Shown here: positions 11,435 to 22,937 of the stretch, piece after piece
How the letters are laid out: the number at the start of each line of letters is the position of its first letter
Position numbering within the stretch: position 1 is the first letter of the stretch
NCBI GenBank assembly: GCA_036872755.1
Contig: JAVHNS010000007.1
Coordinates: 1,922,001-1,986,000, forward strand
Length of the DNA: 64,000 nt
Direction of reading: 5' to 3'
Origin: Orbilia blumenaviensis
Taxonomy: Eukaryota > Ascomycota > Orbiliomycetes > Orbiliales > Orbiliaceae
Made by a program: the position numbers and the translations under genes
Notes under the pieces: generated by a model
Database searches by the model: none
What the model was told of the DNA's origin: nothing
What the model saw: only the letters and a program-made list of their open reading frames with translations

Positions 11435-13706
11435 ATGTCTGCATCCGATCCTCCGAAGACGCCAGGCGGACCTCCAAAGAGGGGAGGTGGCCTGAGTGCT
11501 CTGCTGGCTAAGTTCGAGCAGGGAGGCGGTGGTGGCGGAGGCTCGCCGAGTGCGGGCTCGAGCTCTACCTCCGCGACTCCAGAGCAGCCTTTCAAGCCGA
11601 AGCCCATTGGAAGGGTGAAAACAAACTTCGTCGCGGTCACGGATTCGAGCGGCGTTGTCGGGCTTCGCAAGAGCGAAAACGGAGAGGCTTCTCCTATTAA
11701 GGGGCCTAACACGCCTACCAGGTTCGCCTTCGGCGGGCCGTTAGCAGAAACACCGAAGAAAGCCGAGTTCCCAAAGACCGAAACTCCAAAGACAGCGGAG
11801 TTTCCAAGTACCGAGAAACCTGCTGAGGTGAATGGAAAGGATAAGGCCGAAAAGGAGGAGGTCAAACCTGAGGAGCCAGCCAAGGAAGAGCCAAAGCCAG
11901 CTCCCGAGGAGAAGGCCGAGGAGAAGAAGGTCGAAGAGAAGGTGGAAGCTGTTGTTGAGGAAGTCAAGAAGGAAGAGCCAGCTCCGGAAAGCTTGCCAGA
12001 AGCCACAAAGGAGCCAGAACCACCTGTCGCTGAGGTCGCGTTGGAAGAGAAGACTGTTCCTGATGTCGAAGATCTGGCGAAGGAAGAGCCCGCACCGGAG
12101 CCCCCAGCTAAGGATACTCCAGTTGAAGGTAAGGGAAATCCAAATTTAGTGACAAAACGCGCTACTCCGCGCTACCACCCATATGAGATGCATATATTGA
12201 CGTCTAAACGCTTGAATAGAACCAGTAACAGCGCCCGCACCTGTCGAGGAACCCACTCCAGCCCCAGAAACCGTAGAATTAGCTGAAAAGGTCGAGGCCC
12301 CCGCTGCCCCAGAGCCACAGCCCGAACCAAAGGTCGAGGAGCAGCCGGCTCCAGAGGTCAAACCCGAGGAGACCGTCGTAGAGCCAGAAGTGATCCCTGA
12401 AGAAACTAAGCAGGAGATTGTAGAGGAATTGGCTGTTGAAGAGCCGGCAGCTGTCGAGGAGCCGGTGGTTGACTCTACTCCAGAAGCAGCCCCAGCAGAG
12501 GAAGCTGCGGTTGAAGAACCAGCTCCAGTGGCCCAAGAGGAAGCTGCCCACGAACCAGAGCCTGAGGTCGTCGAACAGGTCGTCGAACAGGTCGTCGAGG
12601 CTCCAGCCGAACCATCGATCCCACTCAATGTCGTGCCGCCAACTCCTGTCAATGCCCACGCGGCAGCAGCACCATCGAAGAGACCATCGCATATCGGACG
12701 GCCATCCACTACCAGAGTCCCCATTCACAGCGCCAAACCCGCCGAAAAGAAACCAGTCACCAAGCCAGCAGAGACAAAACCAGCTACCAGAGCCCCTGCA
12801 CCGAAGACAACATCTGTTTCCCGAACGACCGCCAGCAGCAGCAGCAGCGCAACCTCAAGTGTGCCAAAGCCAAAGTCTACTACTTCCAGCATGCCAAAGC
12901 CCGCAGGTGTTAGAGGTCACACTAAGCAGCCCAGTCTGTCGTCTCCTGCTAAGGTTACACGGCCGAGATCTCCAGCTCCGAGCGCAGCCAAGGCATCTTC
13001 TGAGCCAAAGGCACCAGTCGAAGATGCGCCAGCTACCGATGCCCAGCCAACCGCAGAGGGAGAGGCGGCGCCTGCCCCTGTTGCTGCAGCAGTTGCTCCC
13101 AAAAAGACCAGCCGATTATCAACCACTGGTATCGCAAAGCCTACCAGCAAAATCTCCACTATCCCTGTCCACACCCGCACCTCTACTTCTAATACATCTC
13201 ACGGAACCACATCATCATCATCCTCTTCAAAACTCGCTGCTCCGGCGAATAAGGCCGCCAGCCGTGCGAAGACACCCAGCCGATTGGTAGCGGCGACAAA
13301 CCGTCCAAACTCGCGAATTGCACATGCCAAGTCTCCATCTGTTTCCCCAACTCGGGCAGAGCATAGAATCCGAACACAATCCCGCACCTCCATGGCCTCG
13401 GAATCCACCATCCGTCCAAAGTCGACACATATTGATCCCAACTTCCTCGCTCGTCTCTCCCGACCTACCGCTAGCAGTGCTTCCAAGGTAGTTGAGAAGA
13501 GAGTAGTATCACCGCCGGCGCCTGGATCCCTTCCAAAGAGAGTTGGTGGCTCCCAGAAGTCGTCGAGAAAGACAGACGATGATCAAGCCAGCAATGCCAG
13601 CGTGGATCATGACCACCCACCCACGTTTGAAGATAATGGACCAAACGACGAGCACCATGAATCTGCCCCAGATCTGAGCGACCACAGGACAGCTCTTCAG
13701 TCGTAG
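11435..13706 (+). CDS. Disordered Glu/Lys/Pro/Ala-rich protein, 726 aa
   Basis: Exons 11435-12128 and 12220-13706; intron 12129-12219 (GTAAGG..TAG, 91 nt) splits a Glu codon and restores a continuous frame. Layout: N-terminus with L-S-A-L-L-A-K-F-E-Q and a seven-Gly run (residues about 20-37); a charged region of E-E-x-P-A and K-E-E-P repeats (about 110-400); then a basic Ser/Thr/Pro/Lys-rich half with repeated S-R-x-x-T and P-K-S-x patches, ending in an acidic His/Asp-rich tail. The segment N-F-L-A-R-L-S-R-P-T-A-S-S is the most motif-like part near the C-terminus. No folded domain is visible. The acidic-then-basic composition would suit a cytoskeletal or scaffold protein, but that is inference. 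Confidence 0.8.
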
Positions 13707-15302
13707 GAAAGGCGGTTAAACATTCGTTCCGCATATACTTCCCTTGTATCTTAGACTATATTTTTTTTCTTATAACGTTCCATATTTTCTTTTCCACCTC
13801 CACCCGCCTCCTTCATAAGGCACTCCACATCCATTTTCCTTTTTATTTCTCTTTCTACTACTTTTTTTCTTATGGTCATTACAGCCGGTATTTTTCTAGG
13901 GGTTTCATTTCCTTATAGTTGTTACTACTTTTTTTTTTTTTTTTTCCATCATCAAAGAGATATATATATAGCCATTCAAAGAAGCGTCCGAAGCGACAAA
14001 GCGAAAACCACAGATCACTACCAATCAAATCCTCTTCTATTTGTGTGTGCATAGCTTTTTACGACCTGTTACATGTCTACTATTAAAAAGGTAGACACTG
14101 TAATGTTACTGTTTTTTAAAACACCCCCATAAGATCGTGCTTTTCTCTCCCCCTCTCGCCCCCGCGCTTCTCATAAAGATATCAATTAAAAAAAAAACCA
14201 ACTCTTTCTTTTCCAGGGTCTATATCCTATCTGTATCTAGCTGGCCAGTGTTATGGCTTCTGATCGAGCAATATCTAGCGGGATCGAAACGGCCGTTGAA
14301 GTATAGTACTAAAGAGCGAATTTAAAAAAAAAATAAAACAATAAGAATGGCATTCTATATTTCAAAACCTCAAGGATATGAATGAGATAATGGATTCGCT
14401 TTTTGCTAGTAAAGAGCTAAGTAGGTAGTAGTAAGTAGTAGTATTTTAATAAAATTACATACAAAACAGATGTGCAAGTTTACCAGAAACTGCGAATATA
14501 ATAATATATATGCCAGCGAGTGTGAAATTTTATACAACGAAAAAAAAGGAAGAAACGTTACGACCAAAAAAAAAAAATTACTCACTCCCTCACTCCCGAT
14601 TTTCGGCGCTGCATATGTAGCCGCGCAAAATAAAATAGAATAAATAAAAAAAATATTAAGAGGAAAAAAAAGTGAATAAAAAAACCGGCTGATCACGGAA
14701 TTGAAGATTGGATCAGGTAGATATAGGCGATGCATTATGTCCGTACCCGTTATGCTACCCGAGATCGATCCTGTTATACTTATGTGACGGCGGATATTGC
14801 TGTCTTACTTGGCTCGACGGCGTTGGGACTAGTTGGTTGGTATATATACGGGGTTGTGGGTTTGTGTCGATGGTGCGCATGTGCCCCATTTGTGAACGGT
14901 TATGTTGTTACATTCCTGGTCCCTTTTTTTTGGTATAATTTTCTGTTCTTTTTTTTTTTTTTTTTTTATTTTTATACTATTTGGTGACCTCTCTGATCGT
15001 GCTCCGTCTTTCGCTGTCCGGGATCGGTTTCGCGCGGGGTTGTTCGCCTAAGTAGACTATTTTGTCGTGATCAATTCAAAAAACGTTAGTCTTATTAAAT
15101 CTTTTTGATATTTTTTTTTTTTCCCGGTATGAGGGATATAAATGTCCCGAAATGACACTTTGGTATTATTTTTTTATTATTGTGACTATTTTTTTTGTGT
15201 GTACCTCGTTTATAGAGCATATAACTGCTGACGATGGCGATAGGAAGAGCGATGATGATGAGTTTTACTCTGTAGTTTTGTTTTATATCAGTTTCTTTCA
15301 GT
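13707..15302. other. A/T-rich intergenic region with homopolymer tracts
   Basis: 3' flank of the disordered-protein gene. Poly-T tracts lie at about 13930-13946, 14948-14967 and 15109-15122, with many short A runs between 14320 and 14690. No coding frame is credible. Confidence 0.6.
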
Positions 15303-15554
15303 TTATTTTTTTTTTTTTTTCGTGGTAACTAAGCAGTATAGTAAGACAATAATAACTAACCTCGTATGCGCAGCTCTGTACTTCGCCGGTAACTCATCGG
15401 GCGTCGTTGGGATCGGAATAGTGCTCGCCGTCTTCCCGGGGTGCTGAAAGACCGGTCTTGGGAGCGGAGGACCCGGGCGACGGTTCGTGGGCGCCGCCAT
15501 GGTTGGTATCGCGGGATAGACGGGGTTGTAGACGGGGTGAAGTGGGTAGTTCAT
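15303..15554 (-). CDS. Possible small Pro-rich protein, about 83 aa (uncertain)
   Basis: ATG at 15554 begins M-N-Y-P-L-H-P-V-Y-N-P-V-Y-P. The frame is Pro/Tyr/Arg-rich (R-R-P-G-P-P-L-P-R-P) with a G/C-rich, coding-like composition up to about 15360, then runs through a hydrophobic stretch into a Lys run encoded by a homopolymer. A GAG|GTTAGT donor lies at about 15362, so the true 3' end may be in another exon that I could not find. It could equally be a leader of an unrecognised gene or be non-coding. Confidence 0.3.
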   Translation of the reverse strand: MNYPLHPVYNPVYPAIPTMAAPTNRRPGPPLPRPVFQHPGKTASTIPIPTTPDELPAKYRAAHTRLVIIVLLYCLVTTKKKKK

Positions 15555-16324
15555 CGCTCTTCTTTTTTTTATTCCTTCTCCAGGTCTCTCTCTCTCTCTT
15601 TTTTTGTTTCGGCTTAAAAAACAACACCAACGGACGGGATGGGGATGATCAGTCGAGGTTTTGGGATGTGAGGAAGCTAAGGAGGGATGGGATTGCGGGC
15701 TAAGGCTGAAAGAGGGTTTTTTTGTCTTTGCCTTCTGGAGCCGCACTGTACTGGCGGTTCTGGCTCTGGCTCTGGCTGGCCTGTGCTGGAATAGAACGCG
15801 CATAACAACATACATGGCGCCATGGCACGACATGGGATTTCAACTGCAGCCTTGCGTTTGCCCATACTATGTCTCGAATTGATGGGATTGATGTTCTGAA
15901 TTCTGATCCTTAATAACAGCTTTGAATCGGTTGACATTCAAATTGATATCCTTACCCCTGGTGTATGCTTGTGTGCATTTCCCGCTCACTTTATTTTACT
16001 CTGTCACTGAAGGTATAGCATACCTATCAGTTCGGGTCTTGGAGCATTGAACTGGGCAACACCGCGACAGCCTAACTGTCTTCGATCGATATAGACCCCC
16101 CCAGGGCGTATATCTCAATTGCAGCTCAAGCTCAAGGCGCCAGGTGCCGTTTAGATAACGTCTTGCGACTGTCCAACAGCCTATCAAACTGACCCCGACG
16201 ATGTGATCGCTCAATTCCATACCACAGTCTCGACAATCAATCATTCATCCAACTTCCCTCCCCTCCTTCAACAACGATCCTCCAATATCACGTAAACTCT
16301 CAGCCTTTAACCCCCTCGAAAAAA

Positions 16325-17392
16325 ATGCAACAAACAACGCATTCCGCCGTTTTCCCACTATCGACACTGAGTCTGCTGATAATCATGATGATGACGGTGA
16401 TCCAAACATCCGCTCTAAACGACACCAAAATCGACTTCTCCACCGTCCCCCCCTGCGCCCGCCCACACTGCCTCGAAAACACAGAATCTCCATACACATG
16501 GACATCTCAAAACCTCTGTCCCAACAACAACAACGTTAACAACAACAACAACCCACCATCAACCGACATCCTCCCTTCCTGCTTCTGCAACCTCCCCCGC
16601 CCTCTAATCTGCCTCCCCTACGACCCCACATCCCCAAACCCCTGCTACACAACATTAACAACATGGTACAAAACCCTCTGCGAATCGACAGTAGGAATAA
16701 CCCCCTCCTACACCCTTCCATACCTCAAACTCCCCATCTGCGCGCGTAACTGCGCGAAGGTGATGACATCCCACCTGGGATGTCCGGATCATTCCCTGAA
16801 CTGTGCTTGTCAGCTTACATATCTGGCTGGTAATACGGCGGAGTGTATCAAAAACACCTGCGAGAAGGATGTGGGTACATATATCGGTGATCTTACGGTT
16901 TTCACGTCAAAGTGGATATACGAGGCGTGTAGATTTGATATCGATAATCAAAAGGATAATTCTACTGATTCGTCACCACCGGGTCTGCTGGGATTATATA
17001 TCGGTACACCGGAGCAGTTTAAGAACAGTCCGGCGGCGTATCCTCAAGAGGTTCTGGTGGATGATTTCCAGGGGAAGGAGTATACGGACTGGCAGAACGC
17101 GTTGAATTCTAAACGGTCGAAGAATTCGAATTTGGGGGTTATCATACCGTTGAGTTTGGTGTTTGGTGGTATTTTTGGGATTATGGGGTTGCAGTGGTTG
17201 GCTGCTTGTTGTGGGTTTACGACGCCGGCGGGGAGGAGGAGGTGGGGGAAGTTTGGGAGGGGGGTTGGGAAGGTATTTGCGGCTATTGGGTCGGGGGTTC
17301 AGCCGGTTTGGGGGGGTGTTCTGTGGGTGCTTCGTTGGGTTATTGCTGTAGGAGGGTTTGTTTGGGGGTTGTTCTGTCGGTGGAAACGTTGA
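16325..17392 (+). CDS. Membrane-anchored protein with two eight-cysteine CFEM-like modules, 355 aa
   Basis: Single exon, ATG preceded by an A run. Residues 1-30 form a signal peptide (hydrophobic S-L-L-I-I-M-M-M). Module 1 has Cys 44, 49, 65, 86, 88, 96, 107 and 119; module 2 has Cys 139, 143, 153, 160, 162, 174, 179 and 202 with the C-x3-C..C-x-C spacing of CFEM domains, which in fungi bind haem or act in surface adhesion. An Asn-rich linker (about 67-77) interrupts module 1. A transmembrane helix follows at about 268-290, then a Gly/Trp-rich hydrophobic tail (309-351). The product is probably a plasma-membrane or wall-facing surface protein. Codon third positions switch from mostly C to mostly G/T within the exon. 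Confidence 0.75.
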   Translation: MQQTTHSAVFPLSTLSLLIIMMMTVIQTSALNDTKIDFSTVPPCARPHCLENTESPYTWTSQNLCPNNNNVNNNNNPPSTDILPSCFCNLPRPLICLPYDPTSPNPCYTTLTTWYKTLCESTVGITPSYTLPYLKLPICARNCAKVMTSHLGCPDHSLNCACQLTYLAGNTAECIKNTCEKDVGTYIGDLTVFTSKWIYEACRFDIDNQKDNSTDSSPPGLLGLYIGTPEQFKNSPAAYPQEVLVDDFQGKEYTDWQNALNSKRSKNSNLGVIIPLSLVFGGIFGIMGLQWLAACCGFTTPAGRRRWGKFGRGVGKVFAAIGSGVQPVWGGVLWVLRWVIAVGGFVWGLFCRWKR

Positions 17393-17397
17393 TGCCC

Positions 17398-17398
17398 T

Positions 17399-17434
<36 letters not shown>
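17398..17434. repeat. T8-A29 homopolymer tract
   Basis: Eight T followed by about 29 A directly after the stop of the CFEM-like gene. The exact length in the real genome is uncertain because such tracts are error-prone. Confidence 0.85.
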
Positions 17435-17436
<2 letters not shown>

Positions 17437-17873
17437 AATTTAACTTTAGGGGTTTGAAGGTGTATTTTTCTACAGGTCTTACAATCTTGGTTCAATTGAG
17501 AATATTATTTTCGATTATAGACGAGTTTTTAACTAGTTTTTAATTCTATCCGCCCCCAAAGCTCGTGATCAATAGGTTATTCCTCCAATCCAACAGTGCA
17601 GCCTGTATTTAGTTCCTGGAAGAATTTATCTGTTAGAGGCAAAGTGGCGGCTATAGTATGATTGTTACGCGGTACCCACAGCTAGGTTAGGATGAGAATC
17701 GATAAACAGCAATCCTCTGTAATAAAAAAATGCCGGTATTCGTGTAACGAGCCCATCTCTCTCACACACGCGCCAAATAAATTTCAAGTAGTACAATCCT
17801 TTACAGGGTAATATCTACGTCAGCCTACAAGGAAAACCTCCGATATATATAAAGAATAGACTACTCACTAAAA

Positions 17874-18227
17874 TCAATTAGCCCCTAAAAACTCCTTTCC
17901 ACCCCTCCAAAACTCCAGGACCGGAAAAAGCCTAGCGGGAATCAACTCCTCCCTGGACCTCAACGCCTTCGCAACAGCTCTTATATCAACCATATCTGTT
18001 TCACCGGAGCGAACGGGTTTGAGACAGATCCTAATAGTTGGGGTCGCGTCTAAGTTAAGAAGTCCGATGCTGGAGTAGTTGACTCCGAGGAGTTTGAGGG
18101 TGTGTTGGATTGAGTCGGTGTTTTGCATCCAGGCGACGTAGGCTGGGTGATTGTTGTGTGGGAGGCAGAGCTCTTGAGGGGGGCTGTCGGGGCGGAGGGT
18201 TGAGGGGGTGTCGGGATCGGATGCCAT
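17874..18227 (-). CDS. Small unknown protein, 117 aa
   Basis: ATG at 18227 (M-A-S-D-P-D-T-P-S) to a stop at 17874-17876, single exon. There is no signal peptide or membrane segment. The chain has a Pro-rich N-terminus, then a compact mixed region (L-L-G-V-N-Y-S-S-I-G-L-L-N-L-D-A) and a Leu/Glu/Phe-rich C-terminus ending F-L-G-A-N. The coding strand shows the C-rich to G-rich switch of neighbouring genes, which supports it as a gene. No family recognised. Confidence 0.55.
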   Translation of the reverse strand: MASDPDTPSTLRPDSPPQELCLPHNNHPAYVAWMQNTDSIQHTLKLLGVNYSSIGLLNLDATPTIRICLKPVRSGETDMVDIRAVAKALRSREELIPARLFPVLEFWRGGKEFLGAN

Positions 18228-20219
18228 TTTTTTGTGTCTCTCTTTCCTCTTTCTTGTGGGTTTAGAAGTGTGGCTTTTGTGTGATGGGGGTGAGTTCGGG
18301 GTCAGGGGTGCGTGATGGTGGTGGGTTTCTATTCAAGTTCTTTTTATATGCGAAGGTGGATCGATTGGAAGTTGATGTTGCCGGGGGAGATTGAGTGTGA
18401 TGCGGCTTGATCCTATCGTGGCTTGTTATTGCTTACGTGGGATTCGACGGAAGATGGAATTGAGGTGATGGGACGAGAGTTTGATATCACTCTAAGGTTC
18501 GAAGTGTGATGTAGTACTACCCTAACGTTTGCTATTGAGAGTATATGACTACGTATGCACGTGGCTTCGGTACCAATTATAGGTTATTTTATGCCCGGTC
18601 GTGGTGTCTTCGCCGTAACCATGTGCATTTTAAATTTATCAGTTCTGTACCCAGTTGTTTATGCATGATAATGACTTCTGCATAGGTACCTACCTACTTG
18701 TTTTAGAATACCGTCATCTGGACCTCGGGCACAACTCTGGGGATATCGTAGGCTCTACGGTTGATATCATCAATACAAAACTGAAAGCAACCGTTTGTAT
18801 TATAATAATACGAACTCTAGGGAACGTTTAATCCAAAATATTATTATCGTCATGATGAACGAATCCATGGCAAAAGTTCAGTTGGTAAAGCATTAGTACG
18901 TGGGGAGTTTAGTTATGATTTACTAGTCGGGGGATAAATCTGCTCATATCATAGGAATTCATCGTCCGCCATACGACTACGCTCTAAACTACAAAATACG
19001 TATCAATCAACTGTAGTTCTGCAGATTGCAGCCGACGTTGGACCGACAATCAGACCGCGTTGTTTAGCAAAAAATACCACACAAATTTCCCAAAATGGCA
19101 GCTCATTCCAGGCTCACGTGGGATATCGGAGATATCTCTCTCAACCGGAGAGGGGGCCATCTTGGCCGGAATTTGTGCCGAGAAGCCCAGAGAATCCACA
19201 TTTTCCAACCCTTTCCAGCTATGTCCATTTCTTTAGCATAGAAAAAATACCTTCATCGGTTGCTATATGACCGCCCTTTCGTCGTTCCTTTGTTCGCATT
19301 CCCCGGATATCATCGCCATTCGGGGGGGGACGCCACGGAAAGGTAATTGGTAAAGCGTGGCAGCCCTAAAGCTTGTCATACGTACTTCGCTTGGCAATTA
19401 GGCTGTTCCGTTCCCTTTTTTTTCTGCAGCGGCATTCTGCATGCGTTTTGGTTAGAAGGGTAGCGGATATCAGGGGGGGTGGACAGGGCGCCGAGTCATG
19501 GGCTTCAAATTGGTAGTTTTTAAAGACGCGAATTCGAAAATCCAACAGCATCTCGCGTGTACTCCATATCGCATTTTTACACCAACTTTTATAAGACATA
19601 GCTTTGTGGTCTTGGTTTTGTGATCGGTCTGTAAAGTTGGATGTTACGATGTTAGTAATCACTTATGAGGGTTTCACAGTGCACAGCGTGTGTGTACTGT
19701 ATGAACACGGTAGTACCATAGCTCAGTGCAGTGTCGCATGCCTAGGATCTGTCCACTCCGCGAAAAGTCACTTCAAAATGGGGATCCCCTGGCTTGTATG
19801 TGTGTGCTTACAATTTGATCTCGCACAATTGCACAGCCAAAAAAAGAGCCCTAGCTTTCAGGCATTCCGCTGTTAATTTTTTCTCTCTTTAACGCAGGGT
19901 GGACTGAGGGCGACTTAAAGCAAGGTTGCAATTGCTCCATTCCTTGGGCAGTCCCAAGCATCTCGGTCTACTGGTGGACTCGACTTGGCCGACGCTAATT
20001 ACGTATATTAATCTGTGAACTAAAGTTAAACTGCGCGGGTTTCACGGAACAACCCTCCCCTTAGTACCTTACTTGGTAGTTTTCCCTCTCCTTTTAGTTG
20101 AGGTTGAACTGCTCCCTCTTCCTCTTTTATAATTAACTTGTCCCAACACACATGTCGGGGATACTTCAGTATCTAAAGCTTCAGTAGCAGCAGCATCATC
20201 AACATCGCAGACATTCGTG
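18228..20219. other. Intergenic, probable promoter region of two divergent genes
   Basis: It separates the minus-strand 117-aa gene from the plus-strand glycosyltransferase, so both promoters should lie here. A tRNA-like D-arm word near 18880 lacks any matching T-arm and I reject it. Nothing else supported. Confidence 0.5.
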
Positions 20220-22329
20220 ATGCCGCCACAATTCGGGTAAGCTTCCGTCCAGTATAACACCCCTTCTATAACCCATCACGACTCCACATCAGACCACCAC
20301 CACCACCCGGAAAACTCGGAAACCAAAAAAAAAAAAAAGAAAAAGCTAACATCGCCAAGCCGTGTCGGCATCCTAGCCGTGATCTTCACCCTCCTCTGCT
20401 TCAGCGCCTGGCGGCTCTCACATACCGGCACCGTCAGCGATTCTACCATAGGTAATCTTTCCGGCTCTGGTCATATCATCGATGCTTATGGAGAATATAT
20501 TGAAGGAACTGTACCACCTATTCACGATACCAGTCATAAGCACGACTATAATGCCAATGCACCACCACCACCGCCAAAACCACCATCGTCACCGGAGTCT
20601 ATTGTTTCCTCGAAACCGAAAGATGATGATGGTGATGATGGCTTAGATCTCGATGATGATGATGATGATGACCTAGCGGTCGGGGATGCTAGTAAACCAC
20701 AGCTTGTCAGAGGTGATAAGATCTATATCACCGTTACGGTTAAAGAAGTCGAGACTACAACCGTCTTTCAAGACCGAACGGTGACGGATAATCCGTCTTT
20801 GGAAATGGTTGAGGACCGGACTACAGCGACGGCGACTTCGACTATTAATCGACCGTTCGAACGATACGCTGGGTTGGTGGAGGACTACACTGAAAGCTTG
20901 ACACCCGACGATCAAAAGATCTTGAGGGAAATGGAGTCGACTAGCTCGAGGCAGGATAGGTTGATGAAGATGTATGATCTCGATGGAGCGGAGGATTGGC
21001 TGCAGTTTATTAAAGATCAGGATGATGCTGTAAGCTTGTTCCCGGTTGATATTTACGTATTACATGGCTCGTACCTGGGGTGGGACCGAGACTAGTACCT
21101 GGATAGGTAGTGAATATACTAACAAGGATTTTACAGGCCATGCCGCCATTCACCAAGTTCGCCCAGGAATACATCTACAATTGGCAGCATCCGGACCCGT
21201 CCGCCTGTAAAGACCGCCAGTTCCTTGTCCTTCACCACAACTGGGACGGTAACGGTCTCGGCACGGTCGTACACGGTACTGGCTGGGTCCTCGGCCTCGC
21301 CATCCGTCTAAATCGCATCCTAATCTACGACGACGAGGCCTCGCCCGGTCAGAACTTCCTCGAGGAGAACTGCCAGACAAACGGTATCCGGTCCTTGGAC
21401 TGTATCTTCGAGCGCTTCAGCAGCTGCAACAGCACAGACCACCTTACCGAGGACAACCATATCAAGCTGCGAAGCTACTGGCGGATCCCCGAGAATATAA
21501 ACATGTCGACCTCAGCCGTCCCGCCGCTGTTCGGGCAGATGCTGAAGAACAACTTCCCGGAGATGCATTACGACGCTATCAAGTACTGGTGGCGCGCACA
21601 GGCTTCGGCATATATGATGCGAATGAACGGGCCTGCCTTAAAACGCCTTAAGTCACTGCGCATCGACGATTCCCAGAATACCGCAGTCACACACTCTTCA
21701 ACCGGTGAATTGATCGATACTAAAGTTCCTTACCCTCTCCCCGACGGTAGCTTTAGCATGCATGTTCGCCACGGGGATAAAGGCGTCGAAATGGAGCTTA
21801 TTCCGTTTAAGAAGTACGTCGACCGTGCTGAGGAGTATGCGGCTATGAATATGATAATGTCGCGGAAGACATGCTTTATAAGTACCGAGGATAAAGGTGT
21901 GTTGGACGAGGCTAAGGAGATTGGGAACGCTTGGATTAGTGTTAATACCACTAGCAACGAGAACTGGACGTGGGTTTGGAGTAATATCCCAAGGATTAAT
22001 GGCGGGCCGGTGGAACAGCTGAATAGTTTCGGGAATCGGACGGATATGACGATAAGTATGTATCCTCTCACTCTTTGCAGTGTTGAGAGTCCTGGATGCT
22101 GACTTTTTGTTGTCGCGTAGAATGGGTGTTGCAGCTTTTCTTTGCGATCGAGGCGTCTCATATTATCGGGACCAGGGGTAGTGGGTGGAATCGGATGATT
22201 GATGAGTTGAGATGCATATGGGTGGATTGTAGGACTCCTTATATGGAGGTTGGGCCGTTTGAGGATTGGGTATGCGATCCTATTCGCTCGGATATCGTTG
22301 ACATGCTGACTAACATGATGGCGGCTTAG
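20220..22329 (+). CDS. FUT8/NodZ-like (GT23-type) glycosyltransferase, type II membrane protein
   Basis: Exons: proposed 20220-20236, then 20293-21029, 21137-22055 and 22121-22329; introns 56, 107 and 65 nt, with TACTAACA in the second. About 625 aa. It has a Lys-rich cytoplasmic tail, one membrane helix (V-G-I-L-A-V-I-F-T-L-L-C), a Pro- and Asp-rich stem, then a luminal catalytic part. The key motif H-V-R-H-G-D-K in exon 3 matches the H-V-R-R-x-D-K donor-binding motif of alpha-1,6-fucosyltransferases, and exon 4 encodes F-F-A-I-E-A-S-H-I-I-G-T-R-G-S-G-W-N-R, matching the Ser-rich GDP-sugar loop. Likely role: Golgi glycan modification; the substrate cannot be told. Exon 1 joins exon 2 out of frame unless the 14-A run at 20325-20338 is miscounted by one, so the start is provisional. 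Confidence 0.75.
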
Positions 22330-22937
22330 GTCCATTACAACTTTTAATTACCTTGTCTCCTTGAGAGAAACATCGACGACCATTCTGGAGCTTTCTTTTT
22401 ACCTAGGCACTTATCAGATGGTCGGAAAGGCATTTGGGATGGCGCTATCTGGGGCCGACAAGTTGGCGGTTTCCTTCTTTTCCTTTTCCTTAGTTGGACG
22501 GACTATATAGACTTTTTCCCAGGCGTATTCGAGCACAACAGTGGGTTTATATCTTTTGGCTACTAGTTTTCACGGTTTGTTTATTAGTATTGGGTTATTA
22601 CTGTTTTTCTTCTTCTTTCTTTTGGAACGGTCTCTGTATAATATTACTCTTTCTGATTACACAAAAAAATGGCATCGGTTGTGTATGGCTCCCTTTCCTG
22701 CTCTCTATATGCTGCGCCGGGAATGCATGTATCGCAGATTTGCTAAAAAACATATATATAATAAGACAAGAATGAAGTTCCGTGATGTTAAACGCCAGGA
22801 TGCACCCCCGGCCCGGGGACCGAAACAACAAAAAACACCAATTTGTATGAGATATCAATACTATGCCTCTTTTCCCCGTATATAAGTTTCTTCAATTCGT
22901 AGAATCTCAAAAATACAACCTACCCGGACAGTGCACA
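22330..22937. other. Convergent 3' flanks
   Basis: Between the glycosyltransferase stop and the methyltransferase stop on the other strand. T-rich, with overlapping small frames that I regard as untranslated sequence. Confidence 0.55.

Noticed and set aside
11425..13734. Several long antisense frames opposite the disordered-protein gene
   Set aside because: They mirror the biased codon use of the real plus-strand gene, whose frame is confirmed by a phase-keeping intron.
18870..18960. tRNA-like word GTTCAGTTGGTAAAGC
   Set aside because: No matching T-arm (GGTTCGAATCC-type) or acceptor stem follows at the right distance.
22494..22885. Two overlapping hydrophobic frames after the glycosyltransferase
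   Set aside because: T-rich 3' untranslated sequence between convergent genes; no start context or domain.
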